Below, piece by piece: positions 17,043-26,511 of a stretch of DNA of 64,000 nucleotides. A program made the translations under genes and the position numbers. Within the stretch, counting starts at the first letter, position 1, and the number at the start of each line of letters is the position of its first letter. The DNA is from Jeongeupia chitinilytica (GTDB taxonomy: Bacteria; Pseudomonadota; Gammaproteobacteria; Burkholderiales; Chitinibacteraceae). The notes under the pieces are model-generated. The model saw only the letters and a program-made list of their open reading frames with translations, did not search any database and had not been told where the DNA came from. The DNA is taken from positions 186,001 to 250,000 of the forward strand of contig NZ_BMYO01000006.1 in the NCBI RefSeq assembly GCF_014652315.1, written 5' to 3'.

Positions 17043-17957
17043 TCAGGCGTGGTGCGGAGTGCGGCTGGCGCGGGCGAGCGACGGTCGCAGTGCGCGATAG
17101 GCGTCGGCGTAGCCGCGCAGTTGCTGTGTCAATGGTCGGTCGGCCGGATGTTTGCGGGCCAGCGCGGTGGCGACGGTGGCGTCGATCAGCTGCAGCTGGG
17201 CATCGACGAACTGCAGGCAACGTTCAAGCATTTGCGGTGAACGGGTGGCCAACAGTGCAATGAGTGGTGCCGGCGACAGGTTGAAAAAACCGTCGTGCGG
17301 AATGCGCGGCCACACCGCCGGGGCGTGCAGTTCGGTCGCCAGCGTGGCGTACAGTGGCCGGCCCCAGTGGGCCTTGTCGGCGGCGAGGGCATGGCGGTGT
17401 GCATACAGCGCGTCGAGGTAGGCCGGGTCGACGACGTCGGTGGCGTCGGCCAGTGGCGCATGGCCATCGCGCTGGCCGGGGACGATGCAGTCGGCATCGC
17501 CCAGTTCGTCCTGCCGGCTGGCGAGCACCGCGTGCTGCAGCCGGTCGGAACGCAGCGCGTCGAGCGGCACGACTTCGCAGGCCAGCGGTTTGTGGTCGGC
17601 GTGCAGACCGCACAAGCCGGCATCGTCGCGCGCCGGGCAGCGTTGCAGTGACGGGTAGTCGATTGCCTGCAGCGTGATCTGCAGCGCCTCACCATCGGGC
17701 GCCGGCAGCAGCAGGGCCCGGTCGATGTCCGCCTGCGCGGCGCGGTCGGTCGCCGTGAAGTCGCCCGACAAGGGCCGGACACGGCGCAGCGCGAGCACGC
17801 CGATGAAACGGGTCTCGAAGCGCAGCAGCTCGTCCAGCGTCAGCAGCGGCGGGGTGTTGCAGCACTGGCCGCAGGCGTTGCAGCGGAAGGCGAAGTGCCC
17901 GGCCGGTGGCGGATTCCCGGCTGCGACTGGAAACGGGATCGGATGGATGATGGTCAT
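17043..17957 (-). CDS. YkgJ-like CxxCxxCC cysteine-cluster protein
   Basis: A 304-residue soluble protein. The N terminus carries FRCNACGQCCNTPPLLT, the CxxCxxCC metal or iron-sulfur motif, and further cysteines follow in QRCPARDDAGLCGLH and LACEVVP. It is much longer than minimal YkgJ proteins. The C-terminal 150 residues are alpha-helical and unassigned. It lies between a sulfatase and its presumed maturase (14 nt from the latter), so a part in sulfatase maturation or electron transfer is possible. That is inference from position only. Confidence 0.75.
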   Translation of the reverse strand: MTIIHPIPFPVAAGNPPPAGHFAFRCNACGQCCNTPPLLTLDELLRFETRFIGVLALRRVRPLSGDFTATDRAAQADIDRALLLPAPDGEALQITLQAIDYPSLQRCPARDDAGLCGLHADHKPLACEVVPLDALRSDRLQHAVLASRQDELGDADCIVPGQRDGHAPLADATDVVDPAYLDALYAHRHALAADKAHWGRPLYATLATELHAPAVWPRIPHDGFFNLSPAPLIALLATRSPQMLERCLQFVDAQLQLIDATVATALARKHPADRPLTQQLRGYADAYRALRPSLARASRTPHHA

Positions 17958-18004
17958 TGCGGTCAGAACCGCACGCCGCGCGGGGCGGCGTGCGGTGTTT
18001 CGGC

Positions 18005-19981
18005 TTAGTAGAAGCCGCGTGGTCGCAGCGGGCTGACCCCGCCGACGTCGGTCATGTAACCCTTCCAGTGGCCGATCAGGCTGCTGGTCAGCGCCGGGTA
18101 CTGCGCCGACAGGTCGGTGGTTTCACCGCGGTCGCTGTTCAGGTCGAACAGCTCCCAGTGGCCGTCGAGCGGGCCGAACGGCGGTTCGGTGAAGCGCGCC
18201 TTCCAGCGGCCGTCGGCACTGTAGATCGCCGTGCGGCCGTAGGTTTCCTCGCCGAACGGTGTGTTGCGCACCGGCGCCGGCGTGGCCTGCTGCAGCGCCT
18301 CGACCAGCGATTTGCCGGTGACCGGATAGACGTAGCGGTCCTTGTAGACCACCTTGCCCTTGTTCAGGTCCTTGCCGGTTTTCGGGTCGATCTGCGGCGG
18401 TGCGGGAACCGAAGGCACGGTGACCTTGGCCAGCGCGAGGAAGGTCGCGGTGTTGTCGGTCACGTGGGTGAAGCCGCGCAACGGCTGCTGCGACGTCTTC
18501 TGTCCCGGCAGCTTGGCGATCGCCGGTGTCGAGATGCTGCCTTCGCCCATCATGCCCTTCAGCTGCGAGAACGGCGTGGCGCTGACTTCGGCCCAGCGCA
18601 GCCCGTACGACAGTCCCGGCTGACCGCCGAACAGCGTGTCGGTGCCGAGTTTCTCGTAGCGGCCCGGTTGCGCGTTGGCGGTATCGGTCGCCGTCGGGTC
18701 GGCACCCGAGTCGATCGGCCAGCCTTCGGCGCCGTTGTCGGACTGGAACAGGATGAAGGTGTTGTCGTACTGGCCGGTGTCCTTCAGGTACTGCACAAGA
18801 CGGCCGATATTGTGGTCGAGGTTGGACACCATGCCGGCGTAGATTTCCATGTAGCGCGCCTGGGCCTTCTTCTCGTCGGCGGACAGGCTGGCCCACTTCT
18901 TCACCACGCGGCCCTGGCCGTATTCGGTGTAACCGGCCGACGCCGGATTGACGGCGTTGATGTACTTGGCGCCGGCGGTGCCGTTGGCGGCGGTCGCCGG
19001 CGAGCGCGTCAGCGTCTCGGCGACGTCGACCGACTTGGCCTGGCCGGCCGGGATCAGCCCCTTGGCCTGCAGCCGGGCGTAGCGTGCGGCGGCGACGGCT
19101 TCGTAACCCTGGTCGTACTTGCCCTTGTACTGGCTCAGCCAGGGTTCCGGTACCTGCAGCGGCCAGTGCGGCGAGGTGTAGGCGGCGTAGGCGAAAAAGG
19201 GCTTGCCGTCCTTGCGGTTGGATTCGATGTAGCCGATCAGCTTGTCGGTGAAGAAGTCGGTCGAGTAGAACACCGCCGGCGTACCGCCGACGCCGCCCGG
19301 CTGGCCGGGCTGGCCCGGCTGCACGTAACGCCCGTCTTCGGTGTAGTTCTTCGAGCCGGCCGCTTCGTGGCCGAAGTGGTTGGCCGCAGCGCCGGGCAGC
19401 AGCGAGTAGCTGCGCTCGAAGCCCCACTGGTCCGGCGTCTTGCCGCCGGCCGCGCCGCCGACGATGTTCGAACCGAGGTGCCATTTGCCGGCGATATAGG
19501 TGTGGTAGCCGCCGTCCTTGAGCAGTTGCGCGACCGACAGCGAGCTTTCGTTCAGATAGCCCTCGTAGCCCGGCAGGCCCTTGCGCTCGTCGCTCGGCGC
19601 GCCCATCGTGCCTTCGCCGACCAGATGGTGGTCGGTGCCCGAAATCAGCATCGAGCGGGTGATCGCGCTGACGGTGCCGGTGTGGTGGTTGGTCAGGATG
19701 CGGCCGTTGGCGACCAGTGCGTCGAGGTTCGGCGTGTCGATCTCGCCACCGAAGGCGCCGATGTCCGAATAGCCGAGGTCGTCGGCCATGATGTAGAGGA
19801 TGTTCGGCCGGCTGTCGGCCTGAACCGGGGCCGGCGTCGGTACCGGCGTGCTTTGCTGTGCACTGGTTGTTGCATCGTTGCTGTCCGAACCGCCGCAAGC
19901 GCTGAGCGCCAGACTGCCGAGCACGGCGGCATACAGCACGCCAAGCCCAAACTTTTGCGGAAGAATGCCGTGGATTGGCAT
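18005..19981 (-). CDS. arylsulfatase-family lipoprotein, Ser-type
   Basis: A 658-residue sulfatase. The signal peptide ends in a lipobox L-S-A-C (Cys29), followed by a low-complexity Ser/Thr/Pro linker, so it is a membrane-anchored lipoprotein. The metal site begins at ADDLGYSD (residues 66-73). The activation site aligns as S105-A-I-T-R109, where the consensus is C/S-x-P/A-x-R; serine fits an anaerobic maturase, but isoleucine at the third place is unusual. GKWHLG, SPHWPLQ and FQSDNG supply further active-site residues. It probably heads the gene set with the cysteine-cluster protein and the maturase, releasing sulfate from an unknown ester. Confidence 0.88.
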   Translation of the reverse strand: MPIHGILPQKFGLGVLYAAVLGSLALSACGGSDSNDATTSAQQSTPVPTPAPVQADSRPNILYIMADDLGYSDIGAFGGEIDTPNLDALVANGRILTNHHTGTVSAITRSMLISGTDHHLVGEGTMGAPSDERKGLPGYEGYLNESSLSVAQLLKDGGYHTYIAGKWHLGSNIVGGAAGGKTPDQWGFERSYSLLPGAAANHFGHEAAGSKNYTEDGRYVQPGQPGQPGGVGGTPAVFYSTDFFTDKLIGYIESNRKDGKPFFAYAAYTSPHWPLQVPEPWLSQYKGKYDQGYEAVAAARYARLQAKGLIPAGQAKSVDVAETLTRSPATAANGTAGAKYINAVNPASAGYTEYGQGRVVKKWASLSADEKKAQARYMEIYAGMVSNLDHNIGRLVQYLKDTGQYDNTFILFQSDNGAEGWPIDSGADPTATDTANAQPGRYEKLGTDTLFGGQPGLSYGLRWAEVSATPFSQLKGMMGEGSISTPAIAKLPGQKTSQQPLRGFTHVTDNTATFLALAKVTVPSVPAPPQIDPKTGKDLNKGKVVYKDRYVYPVTGKSLVEALQQATPAPVRNTPFGEETYGRTAIYSADGRWKARFTEPPFGPLDGHWELFDLNSDRGETTDLSAQYPALTSSLIGHWKGYMTDVGGVSPLRPRGFY

Positions 19982-20026
19982 GGCCCCACCCTGAAAATTG
20001 TTGTTGGAGGGGACTATGGTAATAAG

Positions 20027-20040
20027 TGATCAATAGATCA
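20027..20040. promoter_or_regulatory. inverted repeat TGATC-AATA-GATCA upstream of the sulfatase gene
   Basis: A perfect 5-bp inverted repeat with a 4-nt spacer lies 46 nt upstream of the sulfatase ATG, in a markedly AT-rich stretch (about 20000-20060) that probably holds the promoter. It is a candidate operator. No regulator gene is adjacent. Confidence 0.35.
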
Positions 20041-20192
20041 ATTAATACTTAGTTATTTGTCCGTTAGCGCGTACGGGTTTAACGGGCCGAAAGGCTTACA
20101 GCACCGCCCCGGCCTGACGGCGATATTCCGTTGGCATTCCGGAGCCGGATGCGCTGCAATGATGGCGCGCCATGTGGTGCAGGGAGATGCAG

Positions 20193-20423
20193 ATGTCGTT
20201 TCAGGCTTACCTCGACAACATCCGGGCCAAGACCGGCCAGATGCCGGACGATTTCCGCCGGCTCGCCGGCGAAAAGGGCCTTGCGGTCAACGGCCAGCTG
20301 GCGCCCGGCGTTAAAGCCGGCGACATCGTTGCCTGGCTGAAAACCGATTTTGCGCTCGGTCACGGCCATGCGATGGCGGTTTATGCCCTGCTCAAGGGCA
20401 TCAAGAACGAAGGCGATGCCTGA
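20193..20423 (+). CDS. DUF4287 domain-containing protein
   Basis: A 76-residue soluble protein covering the whole DUF4287 domain: SFQAYLDNIRAKTG, then PGVKAGDIVAWLKTDF and LGHGHAMAVYALLKG. The function of the family is unknown. ATG 20193 is chosen because AGGGAG lies 6 nt upstream; an ATG two codons earlier abuts that box. It starts a short + strand run with a small membrane protein and an acetyltransferase. Confidence 0.8.
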   Translation: MSFQAYLDNIRAKTGQMPDDFRRLAGEKGLAVNGQLAPGVKAGDIVAWLKTDFALGHGHAMAVYALLKGIKNEGDA

Positions 20424-20432
20424 ACGGAATCC

Positions 20433-20636
20433 ATGCCCACACCCGCTGTCCTGTTTGCCTCGATTTTCTTCGGCCTGATCGGCCTGGTCGCCTTCCGTTA
20501 CGGCAGGCGCGAAACCCGGTTCGAACCGATGCTGATCGGCATCGCGCTGATGGTGTACCCGTACTTCGTGCCGCAGACCTGGCTGCTGTACCTGATCGGC
20601 GTGGGCCTGAGCGCGCTGTTCTATGTCCGGCGCTGA
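20433..20636 (+). CDS. small membrane protein, 67 residues
   Basis: Two hydrophobic helices (residues 5-20 and 33-62, the second possibly split by PYFVPQ) flank a basic loop YGRRETRFEP. Proteins of this size and pattern are widespread in proteobacteria, but no function is established to my knowledge. The ATG lies 9 nt after the preceding stop codon. Its last 14 nt overlap the next gene. Confidence 0.7.
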   Translation: MPTPAVLFASIFFGLIGLVAFRYGRRETRFEPMLIGIALMVYPYFVPQTWLLYLIGVGLSALFYVRR

Positions 20637-21144
20637 CCACGTGGCGATCGTGGCTGCACAGCCGGCACATCTGCCGGCGCTGGCCGCGATCGAGCTTGCC
20701 GCGGCCGCGCTGTTTCCGCCTGCGGACCTGCCTCCGGCGCTGCGCGGCAGAACGGTGGCCGCGGCGACGCTGGCCGCCGCGCAACACGATGGGCGACTCT
20801 GGGTGGCGACCGGTCCCGACGGCCGGGTGCTCGGTTTCGCGCTGGCGGGCATCGTCGACGGCCACTGGCATCTGGACGAAATGGACGTGCATCCCGACCA
20901 CGCCGGCCAGGGCCTCGGTGCGCGGCTGTTGCGGCGGATGCTGGAGGCCGGTGCCGGGCGAGGCTTCGAGCGGGCCACGCTGACGACCTTTGCCCACCTG
21001 CCGTGGAATGCGCCGTTCTACCGTCGCCACGGTTTTGCCGAGCTGCCGCCGTCCCGCTGCGGGCCGGCGCTGACCGCGCAGCTCGAGGCCGAGCAGGCCA
21101 CGGGGCTGACCCGGCGCATTGCGATGGTCCGGCCCTTGCCGTAA
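20623..21144 (+). CDS. GNAT family N-acetyltransferase
   Basis: A 173-residue acetyltransferase with motif A as LDEMDVHPDHAGQGLGARLL (acetyl-CoA loop AGQGLG) and motif B as LPWNAPFYRRHGFAEL. The start overlaps the small membrane protein gene by 14 nt, indicating coupled translation. The substrate is unknown; the N-terminal AQPAHLPALAAIE is common in this superfamily. Confidence 0.85.
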   Translation: MSGADHVAIVAAQPAHLPALAAIELAAAALFPPADLPPALRGRTVAAATLAAAQHDGRLWVATGPDGRVLGFALAGIVDGHWHLDEMDVHPDHAGQGLGARLLRRMLEAGAGRGFERATLTTFAHLPWNAPFYRRHGFAELPPSRCGPALTAQLEAEQATGLTRRIAMVRPLP

Positions 21145-21151
21145 CGGAAAA

Positions 21152-21171
21152 ACGGCGCCCGCAGGCGCCGT
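21152..21171 (-). terminator. terminator between the GNAT and glycerate kinase genes
   Basis: The 8-bp arms ACGGCGCC and GGCGCCGT flank a 4-nt loop. On the minus strand a run of five T follows, so it is a rho-independent terminator for the glycerate kinase transcript. On the plus strand there is no T run. Confidence 0.7.
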
Positions 21172-21198
21172 GGTCGTCCGGCAGGATGGCCGCGTGGC

Positions 21199-22344
21199 CT
21201 AGCGTGCCAGCCCGCGGCCGATCTGCAGTCCGGCGGCGATGTTGCGCGCGGCCAGCCGCACGTTGTCGGCCGCCCTGGCCAGCGCTTCGTCGACCGAGCA
21301 GGCGTGGTAGAGCACGCTGAACACCGCGTCGATGCCGTGTTCGTGAACGATACCGACGTCGGGGGTCAGGCAGCCGGCGATGCCGATCACCGGCTTGCCG
21401 TGGCGCTTGGCGACGCGGGCAACGCCGATCGGAGTCTTGCCGTGGATGGTCTGGCTGTCGATGCGGCCTTCGCCGGTGATCACCAGATCGCAATCGGCGA
21501 CGATGGCGTCGAGGCCGACGGCTTCCATGACGATCTCGATCCCCGGCCGCAGCGTGGCCTTGAGGAAGGCGAGCATCGCCGCCCCCATGCCGCCGGCCGC
21601 ACCGGCGCCGGGTACCGTGTCGACGTGGACGCCGAGGTCATGGCCGATCACGCTGGCGTAGTGGGCCAGATTGGCGTCGAGCTGGGCGACGATCTCCGGC
21701 GTGGCGCCCTTTTGCGGCCCGAACACGTGCGAAGCGCCCTTGGGGCCGGTGAGCGGGTTGTCGACGTCGCAGGCGACGTCGATCCGGCATTCGGCCAGCC
21801 GCGGATCGAGGCCGCTGACGTCGATCAGCGCCAGCCGCGCCAGCGCGCCGCCACCGAAGCCGATTTCGCGGCCGTCGCGGTCGAGCAGCCGGGCGCCAAG
21901 CGCCTGCACCATGCCGGCGCCGCCGTCGTTGGTCGCGCTGCCGCCGATGCCGATGATGAAGCGGCGGGCGCCGGCGTCGAGCGCCGCGCGGATCAGCTCG
22001 CCGGTGCCGTAGGTCGTCGTCTGCAGCGGATTGCGCAGGCTGGGCGGTACCAGCGCCAGGCCGCTGGCGGCGGCCATTTCGATCACCGCGGTCCGGCCGT
22101 CGCCGGACAGGCCGTAGAAGGCCTGCACGCAGTCGCCGAGCGGGCCGGTGACGCCGGTGTGCACCAGCCTGCCTTCGAGCGCGTCGACCATCGCGGCGAC
22201 GGTGCCTTCGCCGCCGTCGGCAACCGGCAGCTTCACGTAGTCGGCGTCGGGCCAGACTTCACGCATGCCGGCCTCGATCTGGATCGCGACGTCGAGCGCC
22301 GACAGGCTTTCCTTGTACGAATCGGGGGCGATGACGATTTTCAT
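21199..22344 (-). CDS. glycerate kinase (GarK/GlxK family)
   Basis: A 381-residue enzyme of the bacterial glycerate 2-kinase family. Diagnostic blocks are APDSYKESLSA at the N terminus, PVADGGEGTV, the GIGGSATNDGG loop, PGAGAAGGMGAA and ITGEGRIDSQT. It phosphorylates D-glycerate to 2-phosphoglycerate. It lies 13 nt after a GntP-family permease and downstream of a CdaR regulator, the arrangement expected for glycerate or glycolate-derived carbon use. Confidence 0.92.
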   Translation of the reverse strand: MKIVIAPDSYKESLSALDVAIQIEAGMREVWPDADYVKLPVADGGEGTVAAMVDALEGRLVHTGVTGPLGDCVQAFYGLSGDGRTAVIEMAAASGLALVPPSLRNPLQTTTYGTGELIRAALDAGARRFIIGIGGSATNDGGAGMVQALGARLLDRDGREIGFGGGALARLALIDVSGLDPRLAECRIDVACDVDNPLTGPKGASHVFGPQKGATPEIVAQLDANLAHYASVIGHDLGVHVDTVPGAGAAGGMGAAMLAFLKATLRPGIEIVMEAVGLDAIVADCDLVITGEGRIDSQTIHGKTPIGVARVAKRHGKPVIGIAGCLTPDVGIVHEHGIDAVFSVLYHACSVDEALARAADNVRLAARNIAAGLQIGRGLAR

Positions 22345-22357
22345 GGTTCGTTCCTTG

Positions 22358-23617
22358 TCAGAAGATCTTGAACACGCCGAAGATCAGGGTCGACACGATG
22401 GTGATCACCAGGCCGACGGCGGTTTCGTACGGAATGACCTTGAGCCGTTCGCTGATGCTCATGTTCACCGCGCCGCCGGTGGCGTGAAAGAAGCTGCCGT
22501 GCGGCATGTGGTCGAACACCGTGGCACCGCTGTGGATCATCGCCGCGGCGGCCAGGGCCGGCACGCCGAGTTCGAGCAGCGTGCTGCTGAACACTTGCGA
22601 AGCGACGACGGTACCTGCGGTGGTCGAGGCGGTCGCCAGCGACATCAGCGCGCCGGACACCGGGGCCAGCACGTAGGCGGGCAGACCCGACGCCTGCAGC
22701 ACGTCGATCAGCACGGTCTTCAGGTGCGAGGCACCGATGATGCCGGCCAGCGTACCGGTACCGAGCAGCATGATCGCCACCGGCGCCATCCGGCCGAGGC
22801 CGGCCACGGCATAGCTGTTGCTGTTCTTGAACTTGCCCATGGCGAGTGCGCCGAGCAGGCCGCCGAGCGGCAGCGCGATCATCGGGTCGATCTTGATCCC
22901 GAACAGCGGGCGCAGTGCCAGCAGCACGATGGCGACGATCGGGGCGACCAGTGCGGCGCCGAACGACGGCAGACTGCCATGGTCGTGCTGGATGACTTCG
23001 GACTCCTGCACCTTGCTGCCGCGGTTGATCAGCCGCTTGGCGATCAGGTAGGCGGCCACCAGACCGAACAGCCCCGGGATCACGCCGGCGCCCATCACGC
23101 TGGTCAGCGGCAGGTGGAAGGTATCGGCTGCGGCGATCGCGTTGGGGTTCGGGCTCATCACGTTGCCGGCCTTGCCGCCGCCGATCATCGCCAGCAGGAT
23201 GGCCATTTTCGACAGGTCGGCCTTGCGGGCGATGGCCAGTGCGATCGGCGCGACGGTGATGACCGCGACGTCGATGAACACGCCGACGGCAGTCAGGATC
23301 ATCGTGGCGACCGCCAGCGCCAGCAGCGCCCGCGTTTCGCCGAGCTTCTTGACGATGGTTTCGGCGATCGATGCCGCGGCGCCGGATTCGATCAGCACGC
23401 CGGCGAGCACGCCGGCGGCGAGGATGCGCAGCACCGCCGGGATGATGCCCTTGGCGCCGCCCATCATCAGTTCGACCGTGGCCGAGATGTCGACCCCGCC
23501 GATCAGGCCGCCGGCGAGGGCGCCGACGATCATGCCGTAAGCCGGCGGGACTTTCTTGAGGATCAGGCCGATGGCAACGACGAGGGCTGCCAGCGCGCCG
23601 AGGGTAGAGACTTCCAT
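22358..23617 (-). CDS. GntP family gluconate/glycerate:H+ symporter
   Basis: A 419-residue inner-membrane carrier with about 12 hydrophobic helices. GntP-family signatures include GGGKAGNVMSPNPNAIA and SLATASTTAGTVV. HSGATVFDHMPHGSFFHATG, near the C terminus, also fits the family. Pairing with glycerate kinase suggests glycerate as substrate (inference); gluconate remains possible. The start at MEVSTLGAL is followed immediately by the first helix. Confidence 0.9.
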   Translation of the reverse strand: MEVSTLGALAALVVAIGLILKKVPPAYGMIVGALAGGLIGGVDISATVELMMGGAKGIIPAVLRILAAGVLAGVLIESGAAASIAETIVKKLGETRALLALAVATMILTAVGVFIDVAVITVAPIALAIARKADLSKMAILLAMIGGGKAGNVMSPNPNAIAAADTFHLPLTSVMGAGVIPGLFGLVAAYLIAKRLINRGSKVQESEVIQHDHGSLPSFGAALVAPIVAIVLLALRPLFGIKIDPMIALPLGGLLGALAMGKFKNSNSYAVAGLGRMAPVAIMLLGTGTLAGIIGASHLKTVLIDVLQASGLPAYVLAPVSGALMSLATASTTAGTVVASQVFSSTLLELGVPALAAAAMIHSGATVFDHMPHGSFFHATGGAVNMSISERLKVIPYETAVGLVITIVSTLIFGVFKIF

Positions 23618-23736
23618 GGTTCGACTCCATGCACTGTTGTGGAGCCGATGGTAGTCAGCGCAATCCGACTACACTACGTGCAATTGCCCAAAATATGCCG
23701 GTGTGTTTTCGGTATTTTTCGGAGGTTTGACGGAAA

Positions 23737-24894
23737 TCAAGCCGGACGGGTCAGGTCGAGTTGCAGGGCGATATACAGCAGCAGCCGGTCGTCGGTGCGG
23801 TCGAGCACCAGATTGGTGAGGTCGGCGATGCGGCCCAGCCGGTAGTCGAGGGTGTTGCGGTGGATGCCGAGCGCCTGGGCGGTCCGGCCCGGGTGCATGT
23901 CGTTGGCGAACCAGGCGTTCAGCGTGTCGCGCAGCTGACCACGGCTGTCGGCCCGGGCCAGTCCGGTCAGCGGCCGTGCCAGCTCGCGCGCCTGCCAGCT
24001 GTCGTGCAGCCCTTCCAGCAGCACCGGCAGGGCCAGATCCTGGAAGAAGTAGGCGCGCTGGTTCGGATCGCGCTGCCGACCCAGCCGCAGCGTGGTCGCA
24101 GCGGTCCGGTACGAGCGCGCCAGACCGCCGGGGCCGGGGAAATAGTTGCCGAGCGCGATGCGCACGCCGAGCGCGCTTTCGGCGCGCATCCGCGCCAGCA
24201 GCTGCCAGACGCGGTCGCGGTGCGATTCGAAGTCCCAGCGGTTGCCGCGCTCGACCACGGGCTTGAGCACGACGACTTCGGACAGCGACACCGTGGCGAT
24301 CAGGTTGTCGCGCTCGGGCGTGGTCAGCAGCGTCTGCAGCCGTTGCAGTTCGTTGAAGGCCGCGTCGACGCCGAGCTCGCCGCTGTCGATCTCGATCACC
24401 GCGGCAACGCGCGGCGCGGCCAGATCGACGCCGAGCTGGCGCGACCAGTCGGTGAGCCGGGCATCCGGGGCGTCAGCGCGCACCAGTTCGAGTACCAGCT
24501 CCTCGCGCAGCCGCGTATCGCGGGCCAGCAGCCGCGTCAGCCGGGCCTGCTCGATGGTCATTTCCGCGGTCACGCGTACGAGTTCGCCGAACTGGCGCAC
24601 TGCAGCCGGTTCGCCGGTCAGGCCGACGACGCCGACGACACGGCCTTCGCCGTACAGCGGCAGGTTCACGCCGGGACGCACGCCCTTGAGCCGGTCGGCG
24701 GTGGCCGAGTCGATCTCGACGGTGCGCGCCTGCGCCAGCGCCAGCAGCGCGCCTTCGTGCAACTGACCGATGCGGTCGGCATGGCCGCTGGCGATGATGG
24801 TGCCGCGCTCGTCCATCACGTTGACGTTGCAGGTGATGATGCGCATCGTCCGCGCGACGATTTCCTGCGCGAGGGCGGGGTCGAGCCGGCTCAT
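23737..24894 (-). CDS. cdaR: CdaR family sugar-diacid/glycerate regulator
   Basis: A 385-residue activator. The N-terminal sugar-diacid recognition domain contains LDPALAQEIVARTM and GVRPGVNLPLYGEGRVVGV. The C-terminal PucR-type helix-turn-helix contains NDMHPGRTAQALGIHRNTLD. CdaR in E. coli responds to glycerate and activates glycerate and hexarate genes. Here it precedes the permease and kinase on the same strand, with a 119-nt gap that should hold their regulated promoter. Confidence 0.88.
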   Translation of the reverse strand: MSRLDPALAQEIVARTMRIITCNVNVMDERGTIIASGHADRIGQLHEGALLALAQARTVEIDSATADRLKGVRPGVNLPLYGEGRVVGVVGLTGEPAAVRQFGELVRVTAEMTIEQARLTRLLARDTRLREELVLELVRADAPDARLTDWSRQLGVDLAAPRVAAVIEIDSGELGVDAAFNELQRLQTLLTTPERDNLIATVSLSEVVVLKPVVERGNRWDFESHRDRVWQLLARMRAESALGVRIALGNYFPGPGGLARSYRTAATTLRLGRQRDPNQRAYFFQDLALPVLLEGLHDSWQARELARPLTGLARADSRGQLRDTLNAWFANDMHPGRTAQALGIHRNTLDYRLGRIADLTNLVLDRTDDRLLLYIALQLDLTRPA

Positions 24895-24902
24895 GCCCGA
24901 GC

Positions 24903-25490
24903 TTAGCTGCCCTGGCCGCCTATATTGACGCCGGGCTGCTGACCGGGCGCCACGCGCTCCTTGCCCAGACCCTTGCGGATATCGTCTTGCGGCAACGGGT
25001 CGTCAAAACGGCAAAAATCGTCCAGCAGCGCCCCCGAGTAGGCGTTGTAGTTGGCTTTGACCACCTTCTGCCATTTGCGGTTCAGGTCCTGCCACTGGCC
25101 GTCGCTGGTGCCGTAGGCAAAGACACGGTACTGCGCGCTGTTGCAGTCCAGCGCCTCGTAGGTGACGTTCCAGACCCCCCCTTTGGGAACGACGGCGACG
25201 GCATAGCGCACCAGTTTGTCGTCGGGACTGACGGTGATCGAGTCGACGGCAATGTAGAAACTGTTGCGTCGCGATTCGTAGTTGACCGTGAACGGCGCCC
25301 ACTGCTTCAGCGACGACAGCGCCGGCCGGTCGAACGGCTTTTCGAGCGGTGCCGGCGGCTCCTTGTCCTTGAGCATGTCCATGACGTTGAAGCCGGTATT
25401 GTCACCGGCGGTCTGCGGGTTGTTGTACTCGGCGGCATGGACGCCGGCGGACAGACCAAGAAGGGTGGCGATCAGGGCAAGGCGTTTCAT
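24903..25490 (-). CDS. CNP1-like family protein, exported
   Basis: A 195-residue protein with a signal peptide (MKRLALIATLLGLSAG, cleavage near VHA-AEY). The mature part carries YESRRNSFYIAVDSITV, CNSAQYRVFAYG and DGQWQDLNRKWQ, matching the CNP1-like family of betaproteobacteria; the function is unknown. GGAG precedes the ATG at 25490; the upstream in-frame Met is not preferred. It is periplasmic or outer-membrane associated. Confidence 0.82.
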   Translation of the reverse strand: MKRLALIATLLGLSAGVHAAEYNNPQTAGDNTGFNVMDMLKDKEPPAPLEKPFDRPALSSLKQWAPFTVNYESRRNSFYIAVDSITVSPDDKLVRYAVAVVPKGGVWNVTYEALDCNSAQYRVFAYGTSDGQWQDLNRKWQKVVKANYNAYSGALLDDFCRFDDPLPQDDIRKGLGKERVAPGQQPGVNIGGQGS

Positions 25491-25529
25491 CTGCGGGACT
25501 CCGGATAACGCTGGCGATGCTAGCACACG

Positions 25530-26489
<960 letters not shown>

Positions 26490-26511
26490 GGCGCCTCCGT
26501 GTTTGTCCGGC

